Part shown: piece by piece, positions 37,897 to 50,050 of the stretch
How positions within the stretch are numbered: the first letter of the stretch is position 1
How the letters are laid out: every line of letters begins with the position of its first letter
NCBI GenBank assembly: GCA_944990035.1
Contig: CALYLX010000124.1
Span: 310,001 to 374,000, forward strand
Source: Clitopilus passeckerianus
Taxonomy: Eukaryota; Basidiomycota; Agaricomycetes; Agaricales; Entolomataceae
Reading direction: 5' to 3'
Length of the DNA: 64,000 nucleotides
Notes under the pieces: generated by a model
The model's input: the letters and a program-made list of their open reading frames with translations, nothing else
Told to the model about the DNA's origin: nothing
Database searches by the model: none
Made by a program: the position numbers and the translations under genes

Positions 37897-38946
37897 ATGC
37901 GTGACTTCCACGACGCTCCGCTATTATACGACTCCTATTCATCGTCGTCCTCAACCTACAACCACTATCAGCCCTCGACGGCAACAACAATGTTTACCTC
38001 GGAGCTCGCTTCCACTGATATCAAGCGGCACGCTAGCAGTGGCCGCGACGGCGATCTCCATGACCCTGTGAGGACAACCAAACAGCAACGAAGACTTTCT
38101 CCTACCTCTTCTCTTCACCCCACTATCATGACTACACGCCCCCGTTGGGAAGTCGCTGACGAGTACGCTCTCGCTGACGAGGACGATGAGCAGGAGGTCG
38201 TTAGCTACGCCAACTATTGGGAAGATCGATGGGGTCAGCAATCACGGTCAAAATCACAAAGGCCGAACTCCGTTTCATCCTACAACTATCTCGCAGCCAC
38301 TGCCTCGACTTCACAGCAGAGGCATTCATACAACTTCTACAGCTCCTCGTCGCATTCACCAGACTCCGACAATACTGTGCTAAGTGATGAAGAGGACTAT
38401 GAATTCGACGACGACGACACTCACAGCAAGAGACGACGCGTTTCTCGCATCTTTGCTAAGGCTGTTCGACGACACCGATACGTCTCTGAGCCCATCGTTG
38501 TCGCCAGCACCTCGACAGCGATAGAATCACCAACAACTACAGCACCCTCATCCGCGCCCCCGGCTATAACCATCAACAATGATCCCTTCCTCGACTCATA
38601 CCCACAGAACCACCCGATGACACCTTCCCGCTCGGCTCGCTCACGCGCTTCGCGCCGCTCATACGACGGAGCGTACTCCCTTCCCGCCTCACCCATGCAC
38701 CGGCCCTCCTCTCTCCTTGAGCAAGACGAGGACGACCACCGGCGCAGCCATCATGTCGAAGAAGACGAAGAAGAGGCAGAAGCACCCCAGCCGGAGTACA
38801 CCCCCACCTGCATGGACGGCATTCGCCAGCAATGGCAAGCTATCGCTCTCCGTGTCCAGATTGGCATGTTCCACGCACAGAAGCGGTTTAAGGGAAGGCG
38901 CCAAAGGGTGAAGACGCGTTTAGGGTTGACCTCGCAGTCCTCATAG
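37897..38946 (+). CDS. Hypothetical disordered Ser/acidic protein
   Basis: Single-exon gene of 349 residues starting at an ATG preceded by TATAAACAG at about 37834. It has Tyr/Ser-rich stretches (YDSYSSSSSTYNHY, YNFYSSSSHSPDSD), an acidic run (DEEDYEFDDDDT) next to the basic KRRRVSRIFAKAVRRHR (possible nuclear localisation signal), and a second acidic run (VEEDEEEAEAP). The most ordered, and probably conserved, part is the C-terminus: TCMDGIRQQWQAIALRVQIG and FHAQKRFKGRRQRVKTRLGL, an amphipathic basic helix. No known domain. Length and codon composition make it a convincing gene. Confidence 0.72.
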   Translation: MRDFHDAPLLYDSYSSSSSTYNHYQPSTATTMFTSELASTDIKRHASSGRDGDLHDPVRTTKQQRRLSPTSSLHPTIMTTRPRWEVADEYALADEDDEQEVVSYANYWEDRWGQQSRSKSQRPNSVSSYNYLAATASTSQQRHSYNFYSSSSHSPDSDNTVLSDEEDYEFDDDDTHSKRRRVSRIFAKAVRRHRYVSEPIVVASTSTAIESPTTTAPSSAPPAITINNDPFLDSYPQNHPMTPSRSARSRASRRSYDGAYSLPASPMHRPSSLLEQDEDDHRRSHHVEEDEEEAEAPQPEYTPTCMDGIRQQWQAIALRVQIGMFHAQKRFKGRRQRVKTRLGLTSQSS

Positions 38947-41399
38947 ATGAGTTGCAGGGACTCTTCTATTATCCCCTTGTCCTGCTATCTGTTGTCTACT
39001 TTCGGGATTTTGTTTTTCTGCTGTCTATCATCGAGAACGCATTGTGTTGCTGGCACCTCACTTCGCGCAGATACCCCTCTCAATCATCATATCGATATCG
39101 ATACCAACCATGCATCTCTATCCACTATCAAACTGTTATCCTTATGCATCTCCATCCAACCACACTGTTGTTCTCACTTCTCTCAGTACATACCTGTATA
39201 CCAGCATCGCATCGTTTCTTTGTTTTCTCGTCGACAATATATTTTTTTCATGTGCATACATTTTCCACTTCCCCCTTTCTCCTCCCTCAACCCCTTTTCC
39301 TTTACTACCTCTCATCATCACCTGAGAGGCACCTCCTTTACCTCGGCGCCCACGCCTTGTACCTCCTTACCTCCTCCAAAAACCACGCGACACCTCCCTA
39401 CGCCGAGGATTCCCCTCTCTGGCCTACCGCCCTCCTATCGCTGTATCGATTTCGAACTTGGAACAGCATGACGCACGCGTTGACGCGCATATAGTCAGTC
39501 CAGGTCCAGAAGAACCTCCTCTCCCACACGATGCTCTCCCACCTTTACGACCCCATTTCGCATTTGACCTTCACACGAACAATTTATGACCCCCATTGCA
39601 TCTTTTCACACGAATCGCATTTTTAGCATTTGCATTCTACGCATTACGCATTACTTTGCACGTTTTCACGTTTTGCACACGTTCTACGCATAGTTTATTT
39701 CTTTCACGCATTTCCTACGTATTTGAAGAGTGGCTTTTAGGCGCTCGTTGAGTAGTTAGTAGTTAGGACGACGAGAATGAAAAAGAAACGAATTGGAGAA
39801 CAATAACAACTTTGTGTGATTGTAAGCAGCATACAACTGGATGGGATCGAACTCTCGGACAAGGGGCCAAGACTCGGAACGGAGAAGAAGGGCCTTCCCC
39901 GACGCGTATTCCGTTCCGTCAATTGACATCCAGAATATCAACCGGGTTTTCCGTCGACCCAGTTCGCCCAGTGAAGGATGCCGAACAACATTCCATCCAC
40001 CATATGGTAGCTCGCTTGTTCGTGGATCTTTTTCACCGTCGAGAGCTCCTTCACAAGCCATCAAATCGTTGAATATCGAACCCCAAAGTAAATTTGACCA
40101 AGGGAGTCATCGGACGACTCTAGAGAAGCCGAAGCTGCAAGCTGCCTGCCATTCGGCGTTGGTTGCGGCCTACTTGGTGTATCAGCACGATATGGGGAAT
40201 TTAGGTACTAACCCGTAATTGTTTCGTCCGAGTCGTTTGCTGGGAGTACCCGGTTGAATTTCCTTATTTTCTTCGCGGAGTCCCATAGCATCCATCACAG
40301 AAGTCAACAGAACCTGCGATCTTTTCGTGCTTTCCATGTAGTGGGACAGCGACCTTATTCTCTTCCCGCCCCCTCCAAAACATTCCCGTACCCACGAGAA
40401 CCATACATTGGTTCTACTCTGACATGCTCACATGAACCTGCCAGCGGGTGTGCAGCGTTCTTCTACGTCGAAGGCAGGTAAGAGCAGAACCTGCCTCGCT
40501 TAGACCTCTTGACCTGCCGACTGACAGTGATTGCAAACTGATTAATACGAGGGTGGGAAGGGGAGCCGAACAGCGTCCCGTCCTTTCAACCTGATTAGGC
40601 AAGAAAGTTGGGAGGCGTTAGGCGTGTTCTGACAATTTTCACAACACAACTTCTTGATAAGGAGATTCTCCTGCGTAGGTGATGTCAGGAAGAATGGTGT
40701 TTTGAATTTTTTGAGATTTTTCAGGTGGATGTTGATTGGCTTAGCAGAAGTTCGCCGAACAGTGGAGGGGTGTGCAGGGAGGAGTAATTTTTTTTCTGTT
40801 GAGATGTGGGGAACATTGCGGGGTAGACTTTCGTTTACCTAGGTGACGAGGGAAAATGTCAGGAAAATTGTATGTATTTCGGGTTATTCTGAGACAATAT
40901 ATTAGGTTGAACCAGGACGAACTTGAAGTGGTTCGCTATCGTTAAAACGGGGATGCAAGAGGGTAAAGTCTCGGTCATCAATGGTGAGCTTGATATTCAT
41001 CGGTTTTACCAGGCACTAAGTCCATACTTTGTGCGCAATGTGCACCGGCCGGGGAGAAGGCGGGACAAAAAGAATGAGAATAAACTTGAAGGCGTCCTAA
41101 CGCCGATTTGAATGCACTTAGCCTGTTTATATAGAAAGAAACAAGCTATTATATTATCCATTACATGGCCAAGGCTTTGGCAAGAGGTAGGAGAAGTACT
41201 GAGCTGCGAGGGGAAGATTCCCCTTGCGTTCTTTCCTTCCAACGGTGTTCGAAGTCGGGATTGATTGGAGGTTGATCATATGATGCCCAGCGTACACAAA
41301 GAAAGCGAAGTCGTACGACCCCGATTGTCCGCTCCGACGGTATGCGAGTCGGGAGGGTTAACACCACCAAGCAGAAGCCACCGACTTCAGAGGCAATTA
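38947..41399. other. Pyrimidine-rich tail and intergenic DNA
   Basis: From 38947 to about 39500 the sequence is strongly C/T-rich, which opens overlapping but meaningless frames; it is probably the long 3' UTR of the preceding gene. From 39599 to 39725 the motif CGCATT/ACGCATT and TTTTCACG recur many times. Beyond that, one ATG frame at 39841-40218 (125 codons, Ser/Arg-rich) is too weak to call. The rest is empty. Confidence 0.45.
39599..39725 (+). repeat. Degenerate ACGCATT-type short repeats
   Basis: About 130 nt in which GCATT occurs at least six times and CACG repeatedly with T-rich spacers (for example ACGCATTACGCATTAC at 39637). It is low-complexity, irregular and A/T/C-biased. Possibly part of a 3' UTR or a small satellite. 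Confidence 0.45.
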
Positions 41400-44300
41400 T
41401 CTAAGTCCCATGCATACCGTGGAGGTTAAGAGCCGCAGAGCAGTAATATGTGACCTCATATTTAAAGAAACCGTTGGACCTCTAAACGAGCATCCGAACC
41501 AGTTCTGGAGAGTAGTGAGCCTGGGAGAGCATGCCATGTTGAGGGATTATCGACCTCGAGGGCGGTCACCTGGGTGAAAGTCGACAGATATTGCATATGC
41601 ACGCAGTCGATTCGATTCGAACCCTCGCCCCATTTCCATACCCGGCCATCTACAATGTCATAGCATGGTGGGATTACCGTCGTGAATGGAGGAAGGTAGA
41701 AGAAGGAATGGAAGTGTGACGTCACTTCACCGGTTATGATGCAATGAGCAACGAGGCTTGATAAAGCGTAGTCGGAATCGGAAGCCCCGTCCGAAGAGTA
41801 ATGAATGAATAATCGTGTCCAGATGTTCATAACTGTTGAGTTGTCCTCTCAATAGTGGCTAAGGTGGGTACTTGAGTGAGAAATGTGGGAATGGTCGCAT
41901 TCTGGTGCCCCACTGACGAAGAAATGAAGGTATTCACCCCAATCGTGCCGCCAAGCAACCGCTAGTGAGCCACCGACTGCGGGGTATGCTATGTGAGGCA
42001 ATGCGTACCATGGGGTCTGTGATTAGGCTATCCGAAGGGGACGAGAGCATAATGGTGTACGACCAAGAATTCCCGATATCCCAGGTCTCACCGATTGCAT
42101 GTCCGACGTGCCCGACCATTCCCAGATAATTCAGATATCACCACGATATCACGCCAATCGACCGCATATTCCCAGAGGAGCGCAGATCTAATGCAGAACC
42201 CACCAAGCAGCCAGACAGAGTAGCTCAAAAGTCAGAAGATGGCTCGAAGCTGAGACCTGACAAGCCAGAGTGCCAGACTTGGGCGTCTCAGTCCGGGAAC
42301 ATGTTCAAGCACCAGTTTGAATCCATTTTCCATTGAATAACGGAAGCAATACCATTCGTCCATAGAAAGTGTGCGACAGGTGTGTCAGATGAGAGCAGTA
42401 CAGATAGGCCGGATCTTGTCGAGATGTGAAGTAGTAGGAAATGACCAGGTGCAGCCACTGAGAAAGCCATTCAAATGCACAGGCGACCCACATCGAACGT
42501 GAAATACCCCTGTTGGTACCACAAGAGCCCAAAAGATAACAAAGTACGAAGCGACAGACGAACATGCGAGAAGTGACCGAAATTAGAGCAGCTGATATTG
42601 GCCACCAGCTCAGAATATCGCCGACCAATTCATGCGCTGGCCAGCCACTGAACCAGGTGAGAAGCCACCAAGCACTCAAGCGCTGTCATCGCGAGTGCCA
42701 CGAAAATGCAGCCGCAAATCATGGGAATCAGTTGGGAGGACATGGCAGGCAATCGATGGATTCGGACGCTGATAACGGGTGAGTTGGGCAACATGGCACA
42801 TTTTCCATGATAACTGCGGGCGATTCGAGCCGCCATCTGGTCAATCCAGCAGCATTGAAGATAATCACAAGGTTCTGGCCCTGGAAGACGACCGCACGAA
42901 CAGACAAAAGGATTCTAGATCAGTATGCCGTTCCCGTGACCAGTCCTGCTATCCGTTCCGAGAATACTTCCGACTGCCGAAATTACTTGGCCGAAAGGAG
43001 CACAGCGAGATTAACATTAATCTCTGAACGACCACCATGTGAACGCGTTCTAAATCGATTAGATCCATGAAAGTATGTGCTGCCGTGCATGGCGTCGAAT
43101 GGTCGACGGCCTTCAATGAATACGCGTCCAGACGCGTCGCCAACCAACTTGAAGTCGCCTACATCGGCCAAAGTGGGTCTAAGAAGCTCAGAGGCTTCTC
43201 CACGTAGAAATTCCAAACGCCAGCATGTTCGGCAGGAAGAGATTCTCTCGGATATTGACCATAGGTCAATGGAATGAATGTGAGAGACCAACGACGAATC
43301 AGGGTACGCCGGCTCAATATCCGAGCAAGAGGACAAGCCTTACTTGGGAATAGCACAGCATTTCGATGAAGAACGTACTTTCATCAAGCCGAGAGGAACA
43401 GGTGAACGTCAGGAGACCCTGTAGAAGCTCCTTTGGATGTTTCTCCGGAGTTGGCTATAGCCCGGACGTATGAGTGCTAAAAGGACGCCTTTAATAATGA
43501 TTTGGGCTAATTCGTCCATGGACGAGCCAGATGAACCGTTCATAGGTTGAACGAGACGACGGTCACAATGTCCGTAGATATGCTCAATCCTGTCGAAAAT
43601 GCTGATAGAGAGTTATACTTAGCTTTGAGGAATGCCATACAGAGGCGCAGCGGGATGGATAGCCCGCAGTCCAGACTCCAGATAACAAACCATGAGCTCG
43701 CAAATCTTCTCAGTTGTGGCCTTTCCTGACCCATTCTCTGCTTCGAGGCCGACCTGAAGTAGCTGGCTATACCTCGACTCCTCTGGAGCCCTAACCGGCC
43801 GATGATTCGAGTCGGGATACGATACCCGAGCACCAATAGAGATCGACGGCTCATGTATCCAGCATGGTTCAGGAGGCAAGGGCGTTCGGAATAGTGGCTC
43901 TGGCAGCTCGGGCTGCAAAGATCAATTCAAACATACAGGGTCGTTCAGCTCTTCTGGAAGTGGCTTGAGGGGTCACTCCGGCTCGGCTTCGACGGGACGA
44001 TTTTATGGAGGGCTCCATGTCAGGTGAGTACATTGCAATTTTGAAGGGGGTCAGGCGGTAGAGTAAGCGCCGCACGCAGTCAAAGCGCCAATCCGCTTGA
44101 ATAGAAGTGGGTAGAAGAAGCATCGAGAGAGAACTTGGCGAAAGATTGTGGCTATCCTGCATTCAGTATGTTCCGTCGTTTTGGGGAACATGTGGCTCAA
44201 CTCGTGCAGCGGCATGAGGCGCCCTCCTCGCTGGCTGGCAACTCGAAAAGGAAGGTGCTGTTACCCGACTGCTCGACTAATTCGGGGATCTTCAAAGGCT

Positions 44301-45862
44301 TATGACGTTTACATACACAGGACCGACACTGAGCTGTGTCAAAACTTGGCTGTGGTATCAGAGGGGCTTAAAGGCAGGCAAGATGTTCTGCGACGACCCG
44401 TCTTTTGTTAGTTTCATACATAGATAATGGTGGTAGAGCAAAAATGGACATCGTTTAACCAAATTCCACTGGCAGAAATCCCAGGTCCATCCGAATACAC
44501 CTACCCTCACCGCTGTGTAGGGTCTTCGGTCTCCAAAAAATCGTTCGACATTTAACACGCCAAAGCCGCGCGCTATAATGATGATTCTAGGCAAACATGC
44601 GTCGCACAAGATACCACCGTCATCTCGGAATTTGAACGCTTCTGAGCAGGGCCAACCAACGCGTAGGAGGGAGCAAATCCTCGTACCATGCCTACTCCCT
44701 TGCAGCGGCCATCACTTCGTTTAACGGCACCTGTTCTGCATCATGGGGGATGTCAATGAATAAGCATTTTTACCTTTCCGTGGAGGGTAAAAATCGTAAT
44801 GGCAGTTCGAGAGGCTTTTCGGTCAACGACGGGACTGTTCCTCGTCAGCGCCGTTTCCTCGTGGCGGAAGCTGACTTCTGAGGGTTTCGAACCAGTAGTT
44901 TATTGGAACAGTCCGTGTCGGTGCGGATCCTGGCGCTGGTAGGCCACTTTCTTGGAGCTGAACGTCCACGGCGTTGCCAGGTTTTTGTGGAACTATAGAG
45001 CTGCGAGGGCACAGGGCACTTGGGTTTTTGGATGTGGACACCCTTGCCGGTTGGTCAGAATATTGAAGATCGTAAACCTGATCGGACTAGAGAACGAACA
45101 AAAGGCTCTTTCATTATTATGTCCCAAATAAGATTCGGCTGCGATTGTCCCCGTTGGAGACCAGAGCGCCCATGTCGATCGGGCTGGCCCACAAAGACGA
45201 CGCCGTTATTAGCTTGCCTTGTCTTGGTGTGCATGAGGAAACGGGATGGAGATTTCTCGACGACAGGGACGTGAAGGTCGGGCAGTGTTTGAGATTTTGA
45301 ATGGGATTGTATCGATGATCAGCCGCCCATAGACATGTATGGTCTTGAGATCGAGAATTGAGCTCTCGCCGCAAGAGTTCACCTACAAACACGCTTGTTG
45401 AGCGAGGAGGACGGAGGAAACACTCTCCTTGAGAGCATCGGATCCGGGCCCATGCAGTCAAAGTTACCAGAAACGGCTTGTGCGTTCGGTATCCCGGGGC
45501 GATCATCCGAAGCAATCACTGTCTTTTGGCCAGCGTACCCTCCAGAGCCGGATGATCAGCAGAAGAACCTTCTCGATGTTGACGTCAGTGTGGGGAAACA
45601 ACCAACGATCGAGAACAATAGCATGTCCAGGAGCAAGCAGGTGAAGTCAAGTAGGGGATCGACATGCTCGAGGGCCGTCAACCAGAGTCTAATGATGAGA
45701 GGCGAACGATTTTCTTTCAATTCGCATTCATTGAACCAGTTCGAGACGCCGTTCTGAAGGAAAAAATGATAGATTTAGGAGTGTGGCAATAGCTTGTTGT
45801 TAATTTGAGCTCTGAAGGTATGTACATCGATGTTTCGGTGTTGTAGATCGAGTCCCTGAGAA
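41400..45862. other. Decayed region, probable transporter relic
   Basis: 4.5 kb with many short open frames, most of the protein-like ones on the minus strand, and hydrophobic translations around 42300-42700. It contains the ABCC-like relic listed separately. No intact gene was seen. Confidence 0.4.
42940..43920 (-). pseudogene. ABCC (MRP-type) ABC transporter relic
   Basis: Two blocks resemble subfamily-C transporters when frames are followed on the minus strand. At 43650-43850, EESRYSQLLQVGLEAENGSG aligns with the stretch after the Walker A region (ExRYQxVLxACxLExD...GDxTEIGERG). After a frame change, HGLLSG and SRCASVWHSSKLSITLYQHF follow in the place of the signature (LSGGQ) and the ALYSSSK...LDD stretch, with the signature itself ruined. 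At about 42960-43140, KAVDHSTP...HTFMDLIDL resembles the AVDGP...LxDL region of the second membrane domain. Several stops and frame changes separate the blocks, and no intact Walker A or second nucleotide-binding domain is seen. The alignment is by eye from memory of the family, hence low confidence. Confidence 0.35.
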
Positions 45863-47507
45863 TTATAACTTTAGCACAACGCGGCCAGCAACCTTGCCAG
45901 CTGCCATTTCATCGAAGACCCTACGATGACAATCAGTATCCCAGAAGGACATAGAAAGAGATGAGAGAAGCGAACTCATTAATCTCATTCAGCTCCCGGA
46001 GTTGATACTGGCATTTAACCTTGCCGGAAGCCGCGAGTTGCACGGCTTCGATTGCATCTTGACGATTACTAGAGGATATTTACATGAGTCGAGGCGCTGA
46101 TATCATCAAAGACCAACATACCCGACTGCACTTCCAACAATGGTAAGGCTCTGTCGCATTACAAGGCTTCAATTAGCCGTGCGCTTCAAAGGAAAGCATT
46201 GAAGCCTACCTTCCCAACAAGCAAGTGAATCGGGGCATTGACCGACGTCTCTGTACCACCTGGCATTCCTACGCAAACCAGGGTGCCACGGGGACGAATA
46301 TACATCAATGCTTGGTTGAAAGGTCGAGCCTTCACACCCAAAATTAGCAAGATTCGAGAGTCAAAGAGTGAATTACGAACATTGTCAACTGCGATTACGG
46401 CAGCATGAGGTCCCTTTCCATCATCAGTTGCTGCTTGCACATCCTTGATTATGTCTTGAGACTCCTTGAAATCAACCCATTTCTCAGCACCAAGTTTCAT
46501 GCAGAGCTGTTTCTTGTCTTCCCCGGTGTCTGGGGAGAGTTGTTTCTCATCAGCTCGGTGCCTGCAAATGCCACGTATACGACCTCACCAATTGCGATCA
46601 CGCGTAGACCCATAGCTACGGCATACTGAATTCCTATATGCTTTGTGAGCAAGCTTGGAATCGAGGATGTGTTAACACGAGCTACGAGTTTCATACCGAG
46701 ATGTCCGAGACCGCCCCCAGCACCGCCAATAGCGACCCATTGGCCAACCCTGGCATTGGATGTTTTCAAGGCCTTATAGATCGTAAGTCCCTGGATACCT
46801 TGAAGTTAATGGTCTGTCAAGAATGGAATAAAGGATAAACTCACAGCACAGAGCAGGGGAGCTGCTGCTGCACCGTCGATACTTTCAGGGATAGGAGTGA
46901 CATATCCCGCGTAGGATACCTGATAAGATAGCCATTCAGCACCGGAGATTCACGAACATCTACTAGAAGACATACGATGTATTGGGCGAATGTCCCCGGA
47001 ATTCGAACTCCGTGAGCAACAGTCGGCGAGAGAGGACAGCCTGAAGAAGGTTTGGAGTGAGAGAAGAGTTGGAGGGTGTTGTTGAGACCTACATGAATCT
47101 GCGTTAACTCGGCACGCTTCACAGCTAAGAATCCTCTGTCAGAATCATTTTAAATGAGGAGGAAGCCAAATGCGAGCTTACTGCGAACAGATGTCTCCAA
47201 GCACTTTAACGCCCACCCGATCACCTATCTTCACAGGAACATTTCCAGGGTTCTCTCCCATTGCAACAATACGTCCCACTCCTTCATGTCCCCCAATGAG
47301 CGGCAAGACCGACGGCCTACCCCAATCGTTTTCCTTGATAGACCAGTCTGAGTGGCAGACACCCGAATATTCGAGCCTAATCAAGCATTCTCCTGGTTTC
47401 AGGTCCTTAGGTTGTGTCACAGGGTGGTCCTTGATTTCATAGGGTTGCTTGTGTGCTGCGAGAACTGCCGCTTTAGCAGTAAGAGGAATGGATGGCTGAG
47501 TAGACAT
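45863..47507 (-). CDS. Zinc alcohol dehydrogenase, tandem copy 1
   Basis: Medium-chain NAD-dependent alcohol dehydrogenase of the yeast Adh1 type, interconverting ethanol-like alcohols and aldehydes in the cytosol. [20 protein letters not shown] starts at 47507. Catalytic zinc ligands lie in YSGVCHSDW and [10 protein letters not shown], with the third Cys in APLLCA. The structural-zinc loop is spread over three short exons and reads [17 protein letters not shown] after splicing, so its four Cys are intact. The cofactor fold is [18 protein letters not shown], then [14 protein letters not shown] and [11 protein letters not shown]. About nine short introns all keep the frame, including one near 46333-46379 after AVIAVDN. 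It ends GRVVLKL at TAA 45863. A second copy follows upstream on the same strand. Confidence 0.9.
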
Positions 47508-48082
47508 TGTTGATATCGGATAACGATAATGAGAGGGTGGAGAAGAGGTCTTTTATACTCCAGAGCGATCTTAGAAGCCTGCTCAGAGTGCGATTTCCAC
47601 ATCATCTGACCGTATAGTTGATGTTCCAGTCATGAAGTATGACGAAGTGACTAGCAGGAAAGGGTCCTCTTCATCTTCAGGCTCAGTAAATTCTGATGAC
47701 GCTGGCGGCCAAAAGACACCCTGAAGAAGGGGAAAGACGAATGCACCAGTTTAACAAGCTGAGGATGAGCAGGGATGGCCGTTCAAAGGAAACCCCAATG
47801 ATGCCAGCTGTGCTCGTGACTCCAAATCAATCTAAGTGACTTCCCACGTATAGTACCGGCAGCCATCATAGAAACGCACAATCGTAATCTTGCATTTGTC
47901 TGGTCGTGCCTGCTCTTGTGAGCCGCACTTTAGAAGTATGGCTGCTCATGTATCAGAGGTTTCGTGCCATGTGTCGTCTCCTTATGCCGTACTCGCCGTA
48001 CAAGTCGTTCCCAAACTTATATCAATTGTAAGTATTTGGTACGTTTACATTTGGTGGGTTCGAGCCACATCATTTAAGTGAA
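47508..48082. other. Intergenic between the two ADH copies
   Basis: 575 nt containing the promoter of ADH copy 1 and the 3' region of copy 2. No gene was seen. Confidence 0.5.
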
Positions 48083-49731
48083 TTAGAGCTTCACCACAAT
48101 ACGGCCCACAACCTTTCCAGCCTCCAACTCATCAAAAATCCTAATATCAGAACCAGCAATCAGTAATCCGCAAAGATGCTGCAAAGAAGCGGAAGATACT
48201 CACTCATTGATTTCCTTCAATTCCCGGAGTTGATACTCACATTTCACCTTCCCCGAAGCGGCAATTTGTAAAGCTTCAATTACATCTTGGCGGTTCCTAA
48301 TCGTAGGGTCAGTAGACATAAAAGGCGATATCGTCACAGCTAAAACGTACCCGACGGCACTTCCAACAACGTTGAGGTTCTGTGACACCACCCAGCCTGA
48401 ATTAGCAGCATGCCGTCAGAAAAGACCCCAAAGACTTACCTTCGCCACAAGCAAAGCAATAGGCGCGTTAATCATCGCCGTCGCACCCGGCATCCCTACA
48501 CAAACCAGCGTCCCCAGGTGCCGAAGATACATCAGCGCTTGGTTGAACGGTCGGGGCTGCACATCTCCTAATCAGCCAAAGTAGATCGATTATTGGAAGT
48601 GGGAGATGACCAACATCACCAGCTGCAATGACAGCAGCGTGAGGTCCCTTTCCGTCGTCGGTGGCCTCTTGGACGTCTTTGATGAGATCTTGTGATTTCC
48701 TGAAGTCGACCCATTTCTCAGCTCCGAGTTTCAGGCAGAGTTGTTTCTTGTCTTCGCCGGTGTCTAGATTCAGAGTTATGAGTTGTTAGCTCGGTGCTTG
48801 GAAGTCAGAAGAGCAACTGTACCGATTGCAATGACGCGGAAACCCATGGCAACAGCATACTGAATACCTATATGTCATGTCAGAGATACTGAAAATGTAA
48901 GCACGGGAGCTCAAAATCGCGTACCAAGATGCCCAAGACCTCCTCCAGCACCGCCAATAGCGACCCATTGACCAACTCTGCCATTAGCCAACTTCAAGGC
49001 TTTGTAAATTGTCAATCCCTGCATAATTTCCAGTCAGCGTTTCGTCATGAATTGATCAAAAAAATGTTCTTACAGCGCAGAGCAGGGGAGTGGCAGATGC
49101 GCTGTCGAGAGCGTCAGGTATGGGTGTGACATAGTTCGTGTAGGATACCTGAATAAGTTTAGAATAAACACTAGAATTCAGATCGCTTGGAATACATACG
49201 ACGTATTGAGCGAATGTCCCGTGGATCTGGAATCCGTGAGAGCGCCTTGTGCTGAGAGTGCAGCCTGTGACGAAGTATTAGATCAGGTAAAAAGAGACCA
49301 TTGAGACAACATACATGAATCTGCGCCAAGTCTGCACATTTCACAACTATATGCCGTTGGTCAGAGGTTTGCGGGTGAAAGGCAACTTGAATGTGAACTC
49401 ACTGCATACAGACCTCTCCTAACCATTTGACACCCACACGATCGCCTACCTTCACCGGACCTTCGCCAGTGTTTCCTCCAATCGCGACGATACGACCAAC
49501 ACCTTCATGTCCTCCGATGAGAGGCAGGATAGAGCCTCTGGCCCAATCGTTGTTCTTAATATGCAAGTCTGAGTGGCAGACTCCCGAATATTCGAGTTTG
49601 ATCAGGCATTCCCCAGGAGCCAAGTCCTTGGGCTGCTTCACGGGGTAGTCGTCCTTGACCTCATAAGGCTTCTTGAATTCGGTAAGAACGGCTGCCTGTG
49701 CGGTAGCGGGAACAGAGGGCGGAGTAGACAT
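48083..49731 (-). CDS. Zinc alcohol dehydrogenase, tandem copy 2
   Basis: Paralogue of the neighbouring copy, with the same exon layout and about the same length. MSTPPSVPATAQAAVLTEFK starts at 49731. Zinc-ligand regions [16 protein letters not shown] and [14 protein letters not shown], structural loop GEVCMHCEMCRLGADSCC over three exons, then [96 protein letters not shown] and the end GRIVVKL at TAA 48083. All junctions keep the frame. Copy 1 and copy 2 differ at scattered positions ([11 protein letters not shown] against HSDLHIKNNDW), so the duplication is not recent. It is separated by 319 nt from the divergent mL54 gene. Confidence 0.92.
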
Positions 49732-50050
49732 TTTTGAAGGGTGATGGCACTTCTGCCCCGCAAGCTGTTTCTTTTATACCCCAGAGCATCTCAAGACTTC
49801 CCGCCCAGTGCTTCTGTTCTGTGATTAACAGTGTCATCTGACAGGATGCGGTAACCGGTAGCTGATACTTCGGTCATGATATTTGACTAAATGGCGAGCA
49901 ACGGAGGTGGATGCAAGGTATCTTTTCCAATTTCCGCTGACAGCACTGGCGGTTAACAACGGACTGGACATTGAAGAAAAGCGAATGCCTGCGGACAAGA
50001 ACAGAAATCCATTTGCCAGCGCGTGACAGTTCGCGTAACGTCACATCATC

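Noticed and set aside
37951..38900. Minus-strand frames opposite the disordered-protein gene at 37897
   Set aside because: Shadow frames of a compositionally biased coding exon; no splice signals or motifs.
38947..39494. Three overlapping plus-strand frames of 93-180 codons
   Set aside because: They arise from C/T-rich low-complexity sequence without stop codons; overlapping frames are equally open and none resembles a protein.
39835..39862. Minus-strand GAGTTCGATCCC, resembling the tRNA B box
   Set aside because: The flanking bases cannot form a T-arm stem, and no acceptor stem or anticodon arm is found around it.
41610..41640. Minus-strand GGGTTCGAATC, resembling the tRNA B box
   Set aside because: No T-arm pairing and no A box at a suitable distance.
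46330..46380. Possible frame disruption in ADH copy 1 after AVIAVDN
   Set aside because: A GTTCGT...GTGAAG intron restores the frame to [10 protein letters not shown], at the same place as an intron in copy 2.
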